Below, piece by piece: positions 14,124 to 14,784 of a stretch of DNA of 14,784 bases. Origin of the DNA: an uncultured Burkholderiales bacterium. GTDB taxonomy: Bacteria; Pseudomonadota; Gammaproteobacteria; Burkholderiales; Burkholderiaceae_D. The notes under the pieces are model-generated. The model did no database searches, was not told the origin of the DNA, and saw nothing but the letters and a program-made list of their open reading frames with translations. The translations under genes were made by a program, and so were the position numbers. Location of the stretch: assembly GCA_937872165.1 (NCBI GenBank), contig CALMOR010000047.1, forward strand, positions 11,044 through 25,827, in the 5' to 3' direction. Position 1 is the first letter of the stretch, and each line of letters opens with the position of its first letter.

Positions 14124-14658
14124 GGAAGGTCTCCACGGCCTGACGGCCGTTGTCGGTCGACAGCGCGTCCGCCGGACCGATCACGAGGATCTCGACGAGC
14201 CTGCCCCGCCGCTCGGCGAAGCGGGCGCTGGCGCGCAACGCCCTGCCGTCGCGCCGACCCTCGGCGTCGAAGGTCTCGCCGTCGATCGCGCCGCGATCGG
14301 CCGCGTGCAGCGCGACGCGGCCGCGCCGTCCCTCGCTCGCCCCGGCGTCGTCGCGCAGCTTCCGCTCGCAGGTCGCGCGCGCCTCGGCTGCATCGCTGCC
14401 GGGCACGAGGTCGAAGGCGCCGACCGCGAAGGTCACGTCGCCGACCGACACCACGTCGATCGTCAACGGAATGCGAAGCGAGCCGACCGGCACGTCTCTC
14501 GTCGCGCTGGTGACGCGACCGGGGAAGCTCGCGACGAAGCCGCACCAGGTCTTCGCGCAGTCGGGCCGGTGGTCGCGCCAGTCGTAGCGGGGATAGCAGC
14601 CGGCGACGAGGGCGGCGACGAGGGCGGCGAGCGGGACGGCGACGAGACGTGACGACAT
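14101..14658 (-). CDS. Hypothetical lipoprotein (YPRYDW type)
   Basis: A 185-residue predicted lipoprotein of unknown function. MSSRLVAVPLAALVAALVAGC is a classical lipoprotein signal with Cys21. The mature protein begins YPRYDWRDHRPDC, contains a phrase seen in similar beta-proteobacterial lipoproteins (FVASFPGRVTSATRDVP), and ends with a helix (GRQAVETFLTSLRLD). Three further cysteines (in PDCAKTWC and ATCERK) could form a disulfide plus a free thiol. I chose ATG 14658 for the signal peptide; GTG 14715 would add 19 residues with no signal character. It is convergent with the TetR gene (23-bp overlap of ends) and divergent from the DUF1840 gene. Aspartate after the +1 cysteine is absent (+2 is Tyr), which by the E. 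coli rule favours outer-membrane sorting. The role is unknown. Confidence 0.75.
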   Translation of the reverse strand: MSSRLVAVPLAALVAALVAGCYPRYDWRDHRPDCAKTWCGFVASFPGRVTSATRDVPVGSLRIPLTIDVVSVGDVTFAVGAFDLVPGSDAAEARATCERKLRDDAGASEGRRGRVALHAADRGAIDGETFDAEGRRDGRALRASARFAERRGRLVEILVIGPADALSTDNGRQAVETFLTSLRLD

Positions 14659-14734
14659 GAAGGGATTCTCGCCGATGACGCACCCGATCGGCTGCGCGAC
14701 AATCGCGGCTCGCACCGATCAGGAGTCACGCCCC

Positions 14735-14784
14735 ATGCTCGTCACCTTCAAGTCCAAGGCCGCCGCCGATGTGCCGATGTACGC
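14735..14784 (+). CDS. DUF1840 domain protein, N-terminal fragment (3' truncated by window)
   Basis: Only the first 16 complete codons lie in the window, reading MLVTFKSKAAADVPMY. This matches the conserved start of DUF1840 proteins, small cytosolic proteins of about 100 residues common in beta-proteobacteria with no known function. A good ribosome site, AGGAG at 14721-14725, lies nine bases before the ATG and is the clearest in the window. The family call rests on the short N-terminus alone. Confidence 0.7.
   Translation, partial: MLVTFKSKAAADVPMY

Overview
The window is GC-rich (well over 60% by eye) with strong G/C preference at third codon positions. Its gene content (ubiK next to comM, a pqiA-pqiA-pqiB-pqiC cluster, a DUF1840-type gene, and a YPRYDW-type lipoprotein) points to a betaproteobacterium, most likely Burkholderiales. 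This is inferred from family content and no species is named. I see no tRNA, rRNA, CRISPR array, insertion sequence or prophage gene, so this is an ordinary chromosomal segment whose interest lies in one long operon and in several repeats and palindromes.

Layout. On the plus strand, 1-464 is the C-terminal part of an ABC transporter ATPase, followed by ubiK (541-801) and comM/yifB (about 1028-2566). A perfect 24-bp palindrome and a 12-bp repeat precede comM. A convergent gap (2567-2807) holds a heptanucleotide tandem repeat and a hairpin. From 13119 down to 2808 everything lies on the minus strand: an AcrA-type adaptor, an AcrB-type RND pump, an OprM-type outer membrane channel, two single-domain pqiA genes, pqiB and pqiC. 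Most junctions are 4-8 bp overlaps or short gaps, so the seven genes look like one transcription unit. A divergent AcrR-like TetR repressor gene (13446-14123) faces it. An AcrR-type operator that coincides with a good sigma70-like promoter lies between them. The window ends with a convergent lipoprotein gene of unknown function (14101-14658, minus) and the first codons of a DUF1840-family gene (14735 onward, plus).

How the genes work together. The adaptor, pump and channel form a tripartite drug efflux system spanning both membranes. PqiA, PqiB and PqiC form a lipid-trafficking bridge across the same periplasm. Joining them behind one AcrR-like switch suggests a coordinated response to membrane-active compounds: remove the agent and repair the outer membrane. 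That functional link is inferred. The gene order and overlaps are seen directly.

No completely new gene family stands out. The points most worth a second look are the joint efflux/PQI operon, the operator that closely matches the enterobacterial acrAB site as I recall it, the (Thr-Gly)n tract in a predicted surface loop of the channel protein, and the palindrome before comM.
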